This document shows, in pieces, positions 7,693-16,764 of a stretch of DNA of 26,497 nucleotides. The notes below the pieces were generated by a model, which was not told the origin of the DNA, ran no database searches, and worked only from the letters and a program-made list of their open reading frames with translations. The position numbers and the translations under genes are program-made. The stretch is from NCBI GenBank assembly GCA_964480945.1, contig CAYZRX010000057.1, positions 1-26,497 on the forward strand. The letters run 5' to 3'. The stretch comes from VGWB01 sp964480945. GTDB lineage: Bacteria; Bacteroidota; Ignavibacteria; UBA10030. The stretch's first letter is position 1. Every line of letters starts with the position of its first letter.

Positions 7693-8956
7693 CCCTCATC
7701 TCGTCCGGATCGTAGATGTTGCGGCCGTCGAAGATCACCGGATGCTTCATCAGTCTCTTCATCTTGGCGAAATCGGGACGGCGGAACTCGTTCCATTCCG
7801 TCACGACGAGAAGCGCATCGACATCCTTGAGTGCGTCGTAGCCCGTCCCGTAGAAGCTGACTCTGCGCCCAAAGAGTGCTTTGACCGGCGGAATCGCAAT
7901 CGGATCGTGGGCTTTCACTTTCACGCCCATCTCGAGCAGCCCGCTGATGATCGCCAGAGACGGGGCGTCGCGGACGTCATCGGTCTGCGGCTTGAAAGAA
8001 AGACCCCAGAGAGCCACCGTCCTGCCCTTAAGCCGGTTCTTGAAATGGCTTGCGAGCTTCCTCAAGATGATCGTTTTCTGGCTCTCGTTGACCTCATCGA
8101 CAGCGCCGAGGATCCGGAGGCGATTGCCACGCTGCTCGGCTGTTTTGATGAGCGCTTTGACGTCCTTCGGCAGGCACGAGCCCCCATAGCCAACGCCCGG
8201 GAACAGGAAGAGCTTCCCGATGCGAGGATCGGCAGCGATCCCCTTCCGCACCAGATCGATATCCGCGCCGACGGCCTCGCAGAGGTTTGCCAGCTCGTTC
8301 ATGAAAGAGATCTTCGTCGCGAGGAACGCGTTCGCGGCGTACTTCGTCATCTCCGCGCTCTGTTCATCCATAACCAGTACCGGGTTGCCCGTTCTGACGA
8401 ACGGCTCGAAGAGCTCCTTGAGAACCTCGATGGCCTTCTTGCTCTTTGAACCGATCACCACGCGATCCGGCTTCAAGGAGTCCTGCAACGCCGTTCCCTC
8501 CTTCAAAAACTCCGGATTGAACGCCACCTCAACAGGATGCTTTGCCTTCCTCTTGATGATCTGCCTGATCTTGTCGACCGTCCCGACCGGCACCGTGCTC
8601 TTGCTGACGATCAGTTTCTCGCCGTTCACAAGTCCGGCGATCTGCCCGACGACTTGCAGCACGCGGGACAGGTCCGCGGAGCCGTCCTCCGACTGTGGCG
8701 TCGGGAGACAAAGGAAGATGACGTCGCTGTTGTGGACGGCCATCTTCAACGAACTCGTGAACTCGAGCCGCCCTTCGTGAGCATTCTTCTTGACCATCTC
8801 CTCCAAGCCGGGCTCGTAGATCGGAATCACGCCCTTCTGGAGCGCCTTGATTTTCTTCTCGTCGATGTCCATGCAGATGACCTGATTGCCCGTGTCGGCG
8901 AAGCACGCGCCCTGCACCAGACCGACGTAGCCAGTACCGATAATAGAGAGTTTCAT
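7693..8956 (-). CDS. UDP-glucose 6-dehydrogenase (C-terminal end in gap)
   Basis: 421 residues are readable from the ATG at 8956; about 10-20 C-terminal residues are missing in the gap. It oxidises UDP-glucose to UDP-glucuronate with 2 NAD+. Seen: N-terminal Rossmann motif MKLSIIGTGYVGLV; STVPVGT; FNPEFLKEG; the central-domain lysine/asparagine region KYAANAFLATKISFMNE; catalytic C261 in GVGYGGSCLPKD; and the C-terminal UDP-binding domain with LWGLSFKPQTDDVRDAPS, LLVVTEWNEFR and FDGRNIYD. A frame upstream of 8956 is open but hydrophobic and non-homologous, so the ATG before KLSIIG is the start. The ribosome site is weak. It supplies the decarboxylase at 1939-2877 for UDP-xylose, probably for surface polysaccharide. 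Confidence 0.95.
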
Positions 8957-9753
8957 TGAGAGATATTGAAAGAGTGGAGCGTGAAGAGTGAACCGTAAAC
9001 AGTCAGTTGTGAAAAGCAAGACGGGAAACGTTGAAAGATAAGAAATGGAGAGGAGGAATGAAAGTCGGATGAACAACACATTCTAAAGAAAAGCGGCTGG
9101 GTGTCGATGGACGCTGCGGGAGAAGACCGCGTCCTGAGTCGGCAGACGGCAAGCTCAGCGCGGTTCGAATTCAGTCTGTGGACGGAGACCGTGCCGCGGC
9201 GCACGAACAATTGGCGGTCTCGATCAACCCTACGCGGGAAGGTAAACCAACACCCTTGTTCCACCTCCTCCGTCCAGATCGAATTCCTACTCTGAAGATT
9301 CCGGCTTTGGATGACGGAGACCTCATCCTGGAGATTCGGTCAATTGCCTCAAGCCGGGGAGGGTGTCAATCCAGCAAACAAGATTTCGGCAAAAGAAGAA
9401 AGAAAAGCAACTTCACAGGCGCATATCAAGTATACCGGCAGGAATGGCGATTGAAACACGGCTCCGCGGATGGCCCCCCGGACTCCTTTTCGGACGTGGG
9501 GATCAGCAACCATTTCCCTCGTCTGGCCTCTCGAGCCATGTCATGGCGTGATGGGCGCGGGACAACGCGATCACAGCAGCGTGAGGGAAACCCACGCGAG
9601 AGTGTGTCCGGTCATCACGCCTCCAAAGACCTCACCTCGCTCGAACCAGCGTTTCGCGAAACCGAACCCACCCTCGTTCCTCACACCTCATTCCGACAAC
9701 TGAAGGCCCAACGCGCCGCTGGAAGAGATTTGCGTCGCTCGCTCGACACCCTC
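8957..9753. other. Intergenic stretch with low-complexity DNA and one kinase relic
   Basis: About 800 bases without a supported gene. At 8960-9070 it is purine-rich and loosely repetitive (units like GTGAAGAGTGAACCGTAAACAG). A relic of a histidine kinase end lies at 9230-9286. Nothing else is recognised. The + strand is open for 257 codons at 9178-9951, but that frame runs antisense into the cytochrome gene and has no ribosome site. Confidence 0.7.
9230..9286 (-). pseudogene. Relic of the C-terminal end of a histidine kinase ATPase domain
   Basis: On the minus strand it reads EFDLDGGGGTRVLVYLPA followed by TAG. This matches the end of the relic at 12107 (EFDLDGGAGTTVLVHLPA, also ending in a stop) and, more loosely, the end of the intact kinase at 18083 (MEFGPNEGRGTIVRAYLP). 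A stop codon lies directly before E, and the upstream sequence shows no kinase homology, so only about 57 bases remain. Confidence 0.65.
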
Positions 9754-11478
9754 CTACTTGACGAGCGTCATTTTTTTCGTCTCGACAAACTGTCCTGCGT
9801 TGATCTGGTAGAAATACACGCCGCTGGGCAGGTCCGACGCATCGAAGGTCAGCGTGTGCTCGCCTGCGTTCAGCCTCTTGCTCAGAACCGTCGCCACCTC
9901 CTGCCCCATCACGTTGAATACCCTTATCTCCACCATCCCTTCTTTGGGTAGCGTGAACCGTATGGTGGTCGAGGGGTTGAACGGGTTCGGGTAGTTCTGA
10001 TCGAGCTCAAACTTCCCCGGAACGCTTTCTGCGCCGACATTTTCAATCCCGGTTACGATGAGGCCGGCCTTTTGGATCGCGTCATTCAAAAGAGAGACCG
10101 TGTACAGATGGTTGTGGACTCCGCCCCCCTCGTCCAGTTCGGCGTACTGAAGGTTGTGTTGCGCTTCAGCGAGGTAAGCGAGTCTTACAGTATCCTGGCT
10201 GGCATTCATAAAGGTCTCCGCCGCCGTCACCCTCGCTTGAGCTACGGAATCCAGCGTGCTGTATTCCTGCTTCCACGATGAGACTGCCGCGCTTGCTGAA
10301 TCAGCACTCATCCCGGCATGACAGCCCGTGCAGGCGGTGGTTGTGCTCCCATCCGGCTCACGGATGAAAACAGACCACGAGTGTCCTTTGTACATCTGCG
10401 AATTTGTCCCGTCAACGTCGCTCTTGAGCATATGGCAATCTGTGCAGTGCACGCCCAGCATTGTGACTTTGTTCGCCACACCTATGCCGCCACTGCCACT
10501 CTCGACATCATAGGTGCCATGATCGGTCTCAGCAAAGCGCAATCTTCCGTGGCACTGTCCACATAATTGATCCGAAGAAGCCAACTCCTGATAATCGCCG
10601 GTCGTCGTGTTGAAGAAAGAAATCGTGTTGGGCTTGTGAGGATTGTGACAAGTGGTGCATCCCAGCTCGGGCCAGTGAGTTGTATCGGCAGGGGCGGTGG
10701 CGCCCGTGAAGACACCGGCGGTGGTGGTGAAGTAACGAGCCAGCACCTGCACCTCCGTGATACCAGATTTCCTGTCCACAGCCGTGGGAGCATGACATGC
10801 GACACAATTCTCCGCCTGAGAACCGTTGATGAGCGAGTCAGGCGGCTGCCCCGCCCAACTGCTGGCCAGTTCTCCCGCAACATCGGACTGCCCTCCGTGT
10901 CCGTGCTTGCTTGATCGCCAGGCATCAAAAGCCCTGTGATCCGTATCGGCAAAACGCAGCGTGCCATGGCATTTGCCACAGAGCGATGAAGAGAGCTGCA
11001 CGGGTTCGTAGCCTGCCGTAGTCGAATTGAACGACGAGAGCGTCGGCATGCTGTTGGGGTGATCGCCCGGAACGTCGTGGCATGCAACACACGCGACATG
11101 CGGCCAGTTCGCCGTATCGGCGGACAGTGTAGAAGCCGAATACAGGCCGGCCGTCGTTGTGAAGAAATGCGACATCACTTGCACCTCGCTCATTCCACCG
11201 CTGACCGCAACAGCGGTCGGGCCGTGACAGGCCACGCAATTTTCAGCCGATGAACCTTTGATCACCGAATCCGGCGGGAGGCCTTTCCAGCTGGCGGCCA
11301 GCTCACCAGCCACATCATCCTGGGTGCCTGCGTGCTTACCCGACAGCCAGAGAGTCTCTTGAGTGTTATGGCAGTTGCCGCAGGGAAGCGTGGATTGTGC
11401 AAAGGAAATATTCTCACAGAGAAAGAAAGACAAGAAGGCGGCAACGAGGATTCTGAGAAATTGAATTCTACTTTTCAT
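9754..11478 (-). CDS. Secreted nine-haem c-type cytochrome with T9SS sorting domain
   Basis: 574 residues; the ATG at 11478 has AAGGAG 8 nt upstream. Residues 1-28 are a signal peptide (ILVAAFLSFFL...FAQ). Nine CxxCH haem sites start at C33, C81, C130, C167, C225, C274, C306, C345 and C383. Residues about 47-185 and 190-325 are an internal duplication (DVAGELA.SW.G.PPDS.I.GS.AENCVACH.PTAV and CG.CHG.LRFA.TDH in both). After the haems, a helical part with HNHLYTVSLLNDAI recalls the C-terminal helices of NrfA/octahaem-type cytochromes. Residues about 488-574 are a T9SS type A sorting domain (FELDQNYPNPFNPSTTIRF ... GVYFYQINAG...KKMTLVK). This predicts export through the outer membrane to the cell surface, so a role in extracellular electron transfer or surface reduction is plausible (inferred). 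No enzyme activity is assigned. Confidence 0.93.
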   Translation of the reverse strand: MKSRIQFLRILVAAFLSFFLCENISFAQSTLPCGNCHNTQETLWLSGKHAGTQDDVAGELAASWKGLPPDSVIKGSSAENCVACHGPTAVAVSGGMSEVQVMSHFFTTTAGLYSASTLSADTANWPHVACVACHDVPGDHPNSMPTLSSFNSTTAGYEPVQLSSSLCGKCHGTLRFADTDHRAFDAWRSSKHGHGGQSDVAGELASSWAGQPPDSLINGSQAENCVACHAPTAVDRKSGITEVQVLARYFTTTAGVFTGATAPADTTHWPELGCTTCHNPHKPNTISFFNTTTGDYQELASSDQLCGQCHGRLRFAETDHGTYDVESGSGGIGVANKVTMLGVHCTDCHMLKSDVDGTNSQMYKGHSWSVFIREPDGSTTTACTGCHAGMSADSASAAVSSWKQEYSTLDSVAQARVTAAETFMNASQDTVRLAYLAEAQHNLQYAELDEGGGVHNHLYTVSLLNDAIQKAGLIVTGIENVGAESVPGKFELDQNYPNPFNPSTTIRFTLPKEGMVEIRVFNVMGQEVATVLSKRLNAGEHTLTFDASDLPSGVYFYQINAGQFVETKKMTLVK

Positions 11479-12106
11479 TACGGTTTCTCCTTATGTGGCG
11501 CGATACTGCGCTGGGCTCGAACACGGTTGGAGGCTTGATTCGAAGTTCAGGTAGGTCGCGATGTTCAAGTGTGGGAATCGCATAACGGTTGCGGTCACCA
11601 CTCAGAACCAATCGGCGCGGAGGAAAGTTTCGCGAAGACGAACAATACGCGAAGAATTTCTGCGTGGCTGTCTTATAGACAACCACGGAAAAATTTTCGG
11701 TTATGACAAAACACGACAGGAGGCAAGAGCTGCGGGCGAGTTCCAACGTTGGATCTAAGACCTTGCAGAATGATTCTCATTCTTGTATTGCTATCTTCGC
11801 GAACCGCGAGAATCCCGATGAGTCCTTACTCTTGTCCCGAATCCGCGATAGTGTGCGTATGCTTGGACTGCGCGATTGGAACTCAGGAGGACACGGCAAC
11901 GATCCGGCCCCCGACCAAAGTCAAGTCGGAGAGGCGAGCACAGGAACTGTGACATCGTGTTATGCGGGAGGCGCACTCACTTACTCTGAAAACGTGCAGA
12001 CAAGATAAAATCATTCTCTCAAAGAGCGGAAAGCATTCACGACGTTTCTTCCTGACACGAGGAGCAAGGAAGAGTTGGTGAAGTAGCTGTGGGGCGGGGG
12101 CAAGAG
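11479..12106. other. Intergenic stretch upstream of the cytochrome gene
   Basis: About 630 bases. The ribosome site of the cytochrome gene sits at its left end (AAGGAG on the minus strand, around 11487-11492). I see no RNA gene, no convincing promoter and no protein-like frame. The + strand frame at 11703-12008 has no ribosome site and resembles nothing I know. Confidence 0.55.
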
Positions 12107-12355
12107 CTAAGCCGGAAGGTGAACCAGCACGGTCGTTCCGGCTCCTCCGTCCAGATCGAACTCCATCCTCCTTCCGTGGAGCTCGGTCGACCGTTTCGCG
12201 ATACTGAGGCCGAGATCGGTACCCTTCTGCTCGGAGAACTTGCGCTCGAACTGCATGTCGGCGCCGAGCCTGGCCGCTTGCTGCGGCGACACGAAGTGAG
12301 AGACCGGCTTGTCCGGAGACAGTGCCGGGACTCCTCGTTCACCGACCGTGAGATT
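12107..12355 (-). pseudogene. Truncated and mutated histidine kinase ATPase domain
   Basis: On the minus strand the frame is open from a TAA at 12356-12358 to a TAG at 12107-12109. It reads about 80 residues, including SPQQAARLGADMQFERKF, SEQKGTDLGLSIAKRSTELH and MEFDLDGGAGTTVLVHLPA. The intact kinase at 18083 has LQQVANLGAYIQFERKFYEQ, KGTGLGLIIAKRLTELHGG and so on, so this is the ATPase C-terminal half without receiver, HisKA or N-box. GTGLGL has become GTDLGL and HGGRMEF has become HGRRMEF. A faint trace of the G1 box (LTVGERG) is followed by an apparent insertion. It is a decayed paralogue rather than a working gene. The region 12359-12539 holds nothing I recognise. Confidence 0.75.
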
Positions 12356-12539
12356 TTATGTATTCAAATTTAACGGGAGGGGGAAAGAAGAGCAACTGAG
12401 GTCAAATGCGGGACTGCAGAACGTTCACATCAGAGTCAATCGAGGGAGGAGGAAAGCTGCTCGATGCGTTCGACCATTGCAGCTTCTTGAAATTAGCTTG
12501 CGTTGACTTCCACATCGTCTCATCTTGAGTTGACCGCAG

Positions 12540-13136
12540 CTATCCAGAAAGTGGCGAAGACCTCTGTGGGGGGTCGTCCTCAGTTCCGTCTTGGCGGGTG
12601 ATGGGTTGGAGAGGCGCGAAGCGGGCACTGGGGGTGTTAGAATGCAATGCCTCTCGCGCAACGAGGTGGGACGAGCCCCGAGAGTAAGGAATACATCGCT
12701 CATGCAGAAGGGACGGCACCGTAGCGGAGCACCCTGCCGAACTGGGTGTCCATCTTGCAACCAGGGCATTGCGGACAGCCGTCAAAACAGCGTCAATGGT
12801 ATACGGTTTCGGAAGAAATGCGTTCGCACAACTTCCACTCGTGTCGGATGCCGAGCATTCTGCTGGATAGCCACTCGTGACAATGACCTGGACGTGTGGA
12901 TTCACCTGCTGGATCCTTTTCAGAACGTCCCACCCCGACACCTTGGGGAGGTCAAGGTCAAGCAGGACAGCTCCTATGGTCTCCTGATACCTGGTGTAGA
13001 CAGAGAGCGCTTCCTGACCATCACCCGCGGTCTGCACGCTGTACCCTGCTTCCCCGAGAATACCACACACGAGGTCCCTCAACGCTTTTTCATCGTCTAC
13101 CACAAGGATTGATCCCATTCGTCCTTCAGTTTTCAT
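12540..13136 (-). CDS. Single-domain response regulator with unusual C-terminal tail
   Basis: 198 residues from the ATG at 13136, with GAGGAC 9 nt upstream. Residues 8-126 are a receiver domain of the type often fused to hybrid kinases: acidic pocket D14-D15, phospho-acceptor D60 (VLLDLDLPKVSGWDVL), T87/S88 in VIVTSGY, and K110 in LPKPY. No output domain is recognised. Residues 127-198 are rich in Ser, Pro and Arg and resemble no fold I know; they may be an unstructured tail or a frame extended after loss of an earlier stop. It follows the 4-PAS hybrid kinase by 82 nt on the same strand, so it is probably its partner or a phosphate sink in the same relay. Confidence 0.8.
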   Translation of the reverse strand: MKTEGRMGSILVVDDEKALRDLVCGILGEAGYSVQTAGDGQEALSVYTRYQETIGAVLLDLDLPKVSGWDVLKRIQQVNPHVQVIVTSGYPAECSASDTSGSCANAFLPKPYTIDAVLTAVRNALVARWTPSSAGCSATVPSLLHERCIPYSRGSSHLVAREALHSNTPSARFAPLQPITRQDGTEDDPPQRSSPLSG

Positions 13137-13218
13137 CGGTGTCTTGTCCTCTACGTCGCAGCAGTGAACTGCGCTCTCCTCTCTTGAATTTCTATGATGC
13201 GTCGTCTGGTGATCTGTG

Positions 13219-16026
13219 CTACGCATGCTGCATCGTTGGTTGTGCGCCAAGAGGCACAGCCAGACTCCTGACGTTTTCGCAGCCGACCCCCATAGTTCTC
13301 TTGATCATCTCTCCAAGCGCTACTGCTGAAACCGGTTTCACAAGCACAGCCGCTGCACCGCTGAGCAGCAATGCCTCTCTCCCTGCAGTCGAATCCGAAG
13401 CTGTTATGACAAACACTGGGATGTCCTTGGTCGCAGAGTCATGTTTCAATAGGTTCAAGAGCTCATAACCATCCATCTCTGGCATGGCATAATCAGTCAC
13501 GATCAACTGCGGGCGATACTTCTTGGCGCATTCAAACGCTTCCTTTCCGCCCGAGGCGTAAAGGATGCGTGCTTGTGGAAGGACCCGGTTGACGTATCGA
13601 GCGTGCAACACGCGGACCCCTTGCTCATCATCCACAATCAGGACGCTCTGCTCGTCAGCCAGGAGGATTCTCGGAAACGTGAGCGTGAATGTCGTTCCCT
13701 TCCCCACCTCGCTCTCGACAGCAATTGAACCGGAGTGCGCTTGGACAATCTCTCGAACGACCGATAATCCAAGTCCGGTTCCCACCTCGCCGCCGAGGCC
13801 GCGTCGTGTGTACCTTTCCTCGACTTTGAAGAGCTTGCCGAGGTCTTTTTGAGGGACACCAATTCCTGTATCTCTCACCGCGACCGCCCACCTGTTGTCA
13901 GCCTCTTCACTCAGTTCGACGGCAACCACACCCTTCGCGGGCGTAAACTTCAGCGCGTTCCCGATCAAGTTGTTAAAGACCTGCGTCAATTGAGATTCAT
14001 CACCACGGATAGTCACTCCTGGTTTAAGGCTGGAATACAGCAGTATATCCTTTTGCTTGGCAATGCCCAGGATCGCATTGATCGTGTTTCTGACGATCAT
14101 GTGAAGATCCACTTCTTTGATATCAAATTGTGCACGGCCTGTCTCAAGCCTGGACCAGTCCAGCGACCTGTTGACCAGGGAGAGCTGCTGTTGCGCCGAC
14201 TCCTTGATGTACGTCACGAACTCGGTCTTCTCAGACTCTGTCACTTTCTCCGCCTCATTGAGCAAGATCTCGCAAAAGCCCAAGACGCTCGCCAGCGGTG
14301 ATCGCAAGTCGTGGGAGAGGATCGACATCAGCTTGTTCTTTTGTGCGTTAAGCGCCTCCAGCGATTCCCTCGAGGCCTTGAGAGCTGCAACGTGCTCTTG
14401 AAGTCTTGCCTCTAGCGCTTTGCGAGCGCTGATGTCTTCCATGATACCTTCGAAGAGAACAACACCACCGCTTGAGTCTTTCACTGTGTGCGAATGCTCA
14501 AGAACCGTGATGACTTTCCCATCTTTCGTTTTAAGCTGCAACTCAATGTTTGAACACAAGTCCTCTTCCTTCAATGTGCTGCTGAGTTTTTTCCTGTCGT
14601 CGGGATTGACATATACCGCCTGTGCCAAGTCCACGTCTGCAAGCTCGCTGAGGGATGAATAGCCAAGCATCTTGAGCAGTGCAGCGTTCGCCATGACTAT
14701 CTTCCCGTCAACGGTGCTCTGGAATATTCCCTGCACGGCATTTTCAAACAACTCGTGGTATTTCCGCTCAGCTCGCGTCAAAGCCTCTTCCACGGCTTTG
14801 CGCTCGGTGATGTCTCTGGAGATACCAAAAGTGCCGATGATCAGCCCATCAGTATCACGGAGAGGCACCTTGGTTGTTGAGACCCACGTCTCTCCTCCAT
14901 CGGGCCACGTCTCCTTTTCTTCCAGACCCACCAAAGGCTGGCCGGTTCTTATGATTTCCTGTTCATTCTCATACGCTGGCCGGGCGTGTTCTCCCGTGTA
15001 GAAGTCAAAAGCCGTCTTCCCGGCTGCTTGCGCGGGATCGGCGAGGCCAAACAAGCCAGCGAGAGCCTTGTTTATTCTTATGTAGCGGCTGTCAGTATCT
15101 TTGAAATAGATTTGGTCAGGGATGTTGTCCATGAGGCCCAGTAGTAGGTTCCGCTCCTGGGTCAGCGCCTCCTCCGCCTGCTTGCGCTCGGTGATATCCG
15201 TAAAGATAATGAGCAGAAATCTCTTATCAGCGATTGTTACAAGGGTAGGAGTGAGATCAGCAAAAAAAAGGTCTCCATTTTTTCGCTTGAATCTGATATC
15301 ACTACGAATACCCTCTTCTTCTCTCATGAACATCCCGATCTGCTCGCGGATAAAAGGCAGGTCTTCCGCGGGATGCATATCTGTGATATTCAGATTCGGA
15401 AAGTCCTCTTGAGTATGGCCCAGCATTCGCGCACACATCGCATTACACATAGAAAACTTACTGGTTTCCAGGTCTAGAAGAAAGATTCCGTCGCTAGCCT
15501 TGTCAAAAATGGCCTTGAATTTCTCCTCCGATTCCCGAAGCGCTTCCTCAGTCAAAATCCTCGCGGTCACATCGCGAACGATGCGCAGCAACAGATCGGT
15601 GCCGTCGCCGGCGCTCACGTACGAGTTGCTGGCCTCCAGATACACGACCCGACCGTCGCGAAGCTTGATCTCATGGCTGAAGAGCGCCTCTACACCGTGG
15701 GATAGGAATCGTCCCTGATATGTTTCCATGATGTTCGGGGGGAGGCAGGATTGATCGTAGACAACGGTGAACGGTTTTCCGATGAGCTCATCCGAGCCTA
15801 TCCCAACGAGCCTGCAATAGGCCTCGTTGACGTGGACTATTGTTCCCTCGGCGTCAGTCATGCGCATACCGTCAACCGAATTTGTCCACACCGATTCGAA
15901 AAGCCTGCCAAAATCCCACCGGGGCTGCTCAACCACTTGGCTGGCTCTCAAAAACCTGGACCGCATAGGGGAAACTACCGTCGAAGGGTAGGTAGGAATA
16001 CTCGCAGATAATGTCGGAGCGTTCAT
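13219..16026 (-). CDS. Hybrid sensor histidine kinase: four PAS domains, HisKA, HATPase, receiver
   Basis: 935 residues; the ATG at 16026 has AGAGAGG 5 nt upstream. Domains: PAS1 about 38-155 (ending RDVTAR), PAS2 168-285 (TDITERKQ), PAS3 293-410 (RDITERK), PAS4 422-537 (EDISARK), a short coil, HisKA with H572 (SILSHDLRSPLASVLGF), HATPase about 665-790 (N-box NNLIGNALKF, G1 VRDTGIGV, G2 GEVGTGLGLSVV), and receiver about 800-915 with phospho-acceptor D845 (VTDYAMPEMDGYELL) and K in LVKPVS. There are no membrane segments, so it is a cytosolic sensor; PAS ligands cannot be read. Phosphate would move H572 -> D845 and perhaps on to the regulator at 12540. All catalytic boxes are intact. Confidence 0.93.
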   Translation of the reverse strand: MNAPTLSASIPTYPSTVVSPMRSRFLRASQVVEQPRWDFGRLFESVWTNSVDGMRMTDAEGTIVHVNEAYCRLVGIGSDELIGKPFTVVYDQSCLPPNIMETYQGRFLSHGVEALFSHEIKLRDGRVVYLEASNSYVSAGDGTDLLLRIVRDVTARILTEEALRESEEKFKAIFDKASDGIFLLDLETSKFSMCNAMCARMLGHTQEDFPNLNITDMHPAEDLPFIREQIGMFMREEEGIRSDIRFKRKNGDLFFADLTPTLVTIADKRFLLIIFTDITERKQAEEALTQERNLLLGLMDNIPDQIYFKDTDSRYIRINKALAGLFGLADPAQAAGKTAFDFYTGEHARPAYENEQEIIRTGQPLVGLEEKETWPDGGETWVSTTKVPLRDTDGLIIGTFGISRDITERKAVEEALTRAERKYHELFENAVQGIFQSTVDGKIVMANAALLKMLGYSSLSELADVDLAQAVYVNPDDRKKLSSTLKEEDLCSNIELQLKTKDGKVITVLEHSHTVKDSSGGVVLFEGIMEDISARKALEARLQEHVAALKASRESLEALNAQKNKLMSILSHDLRSPLASVLGFCEILLNEAEKVTESEKTEFVTYIKESAQQQLSLVNRSLDWSRLETGRAQFDIKEVDLHMIVRNTINAILGIAKQKDILLYSSLKPGVTIRGDESQLTQVFNNLIGNALKFTPAKGVVAVELSEEADNRWAVAVRDTGIGVPQKDLGKLFKVEERYTRRGLGGEVGTGLGLSVVREIVQAHSGSIAVESEVGKGTTFTLTFPRILLADEQSVLIVDDEQGVRVLHARYVNRVLPQARILYASGGKEAFECAKKYRPQLIVTDYAMPEMDGYELLNLLKHDSATKDIPVFVITASDSTAGREALLLSGAAAVLVKPVSAVALGEMIKRTMGVGCENVRSLAVPLGAQPTMQHA

Positions 16027-16295
16027 ATTAGCCTCTCTCTACTGAGTCGTTGCATTAATGGTGTCAAACCAGATGCCATGGGAAAGTCCAGTTTCTCTCG
16101 TGAAAGCTCAACGAGTGAAATGAGTGAGCAAGTCACTTCTACAAACCAAGAGTTTTTCAACTCATTTGCGGGTCTCCTTGGATGAGAGAGTCCTGAAACC
16201 ATGTAGACTCCTGACAATCAATTGGCGAGATCTACGCACTTCTTGCTCAGCGGTAAAAAAAGGAGAAAGGGAGAGGAGAAAAAGTCTTGGAGGAT

Positions 16296-16754
16296 TTACT
16301 CGGTGATCGTTACAACGAGAGGCGTTCGGTCGAAAGTCGACCATTCCTTTGAGATGAGAATAGACCTAACATCCAACTGAATATCTGATGTGTTGCGTCG
16401 AGGCGTGGATATGTGGGAAACTGATCCAGCGTGCACTGTTTCAGGGACTGATGGCTGGGGCGACGACTGTAATGCGGTCGTCGACGCGTCGCTCCCTGGA
16501 AGTACTGAAGGAGCAGTAACTGTTACTTTCGTCAGTCCCGTCGAAACATCATTCTGGAGAACGTTCATTTGAGAACCGCGCGGTGAATGAACGGCGCCCT
16601 GGACGAGCGACAGACTATTGAGAGATGACCGGTAAGAACGGTTGACACCAAAAGTCACACTCTGAATTGCTGAACTTGTTCGCTGTGCAACTACCGTGCT
16701 GCTGATGACGACCATCAAAACCAATATTTTGCCGATCAAAGTGATGTTCTTCAT
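16296..16754 (-). CDS. Small secreted protein, unknown function
   Basis: 152 residues from the ATG at 16754, with AGGGA about 8 nt upstream. A longer frame to 16835 overlaps the neighbouring gene and lacks a signal peptide. Residues 1-24 are a clear signal peptide (MKNITLIGKILVLMVVISSTVVAQ). The mature part is rich in Ser, Thr and Val with no cysteine or known domain, and ends in DRTPLVVTITE, like the end of the upstream neighbour (TQTRVVTLTLTN). The stop of that neighbour lies 10 nt upstream, so the two form one transcript. A surface-fibre or pilin-like beta protein is possible, but I do not recognise it. Confidence 0.7.
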   Translation of the reverse strand: MKNITLIGKILVLMVVISSTVVAQRTSSAIQSVTFGVNRSYRSSLNSLSLVQGAVHSPRGSQMNVLQNDVSTGLTKVTVTAPSVLPGSDASTTALQSSPQPSVPETVHAGSVSHISTPRRNTSDIQLDVRSILISKEWSTFDRTPLVVTITE

Positions 16755-16764
16755 GGCTGCGTCC

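Noticed and set aside
7526..8449. + strand frame crossing the N gap
   Set aside because: It depends on translating N and is antisense to the UDP-glucose dehydrogenase.
9178..9951. + strand frame of 257 codons
   Set aside because: It overlaps the sorting domain of the cytochrome antisense and crosses the kinase relic; no ribosome site and no familiar motif.
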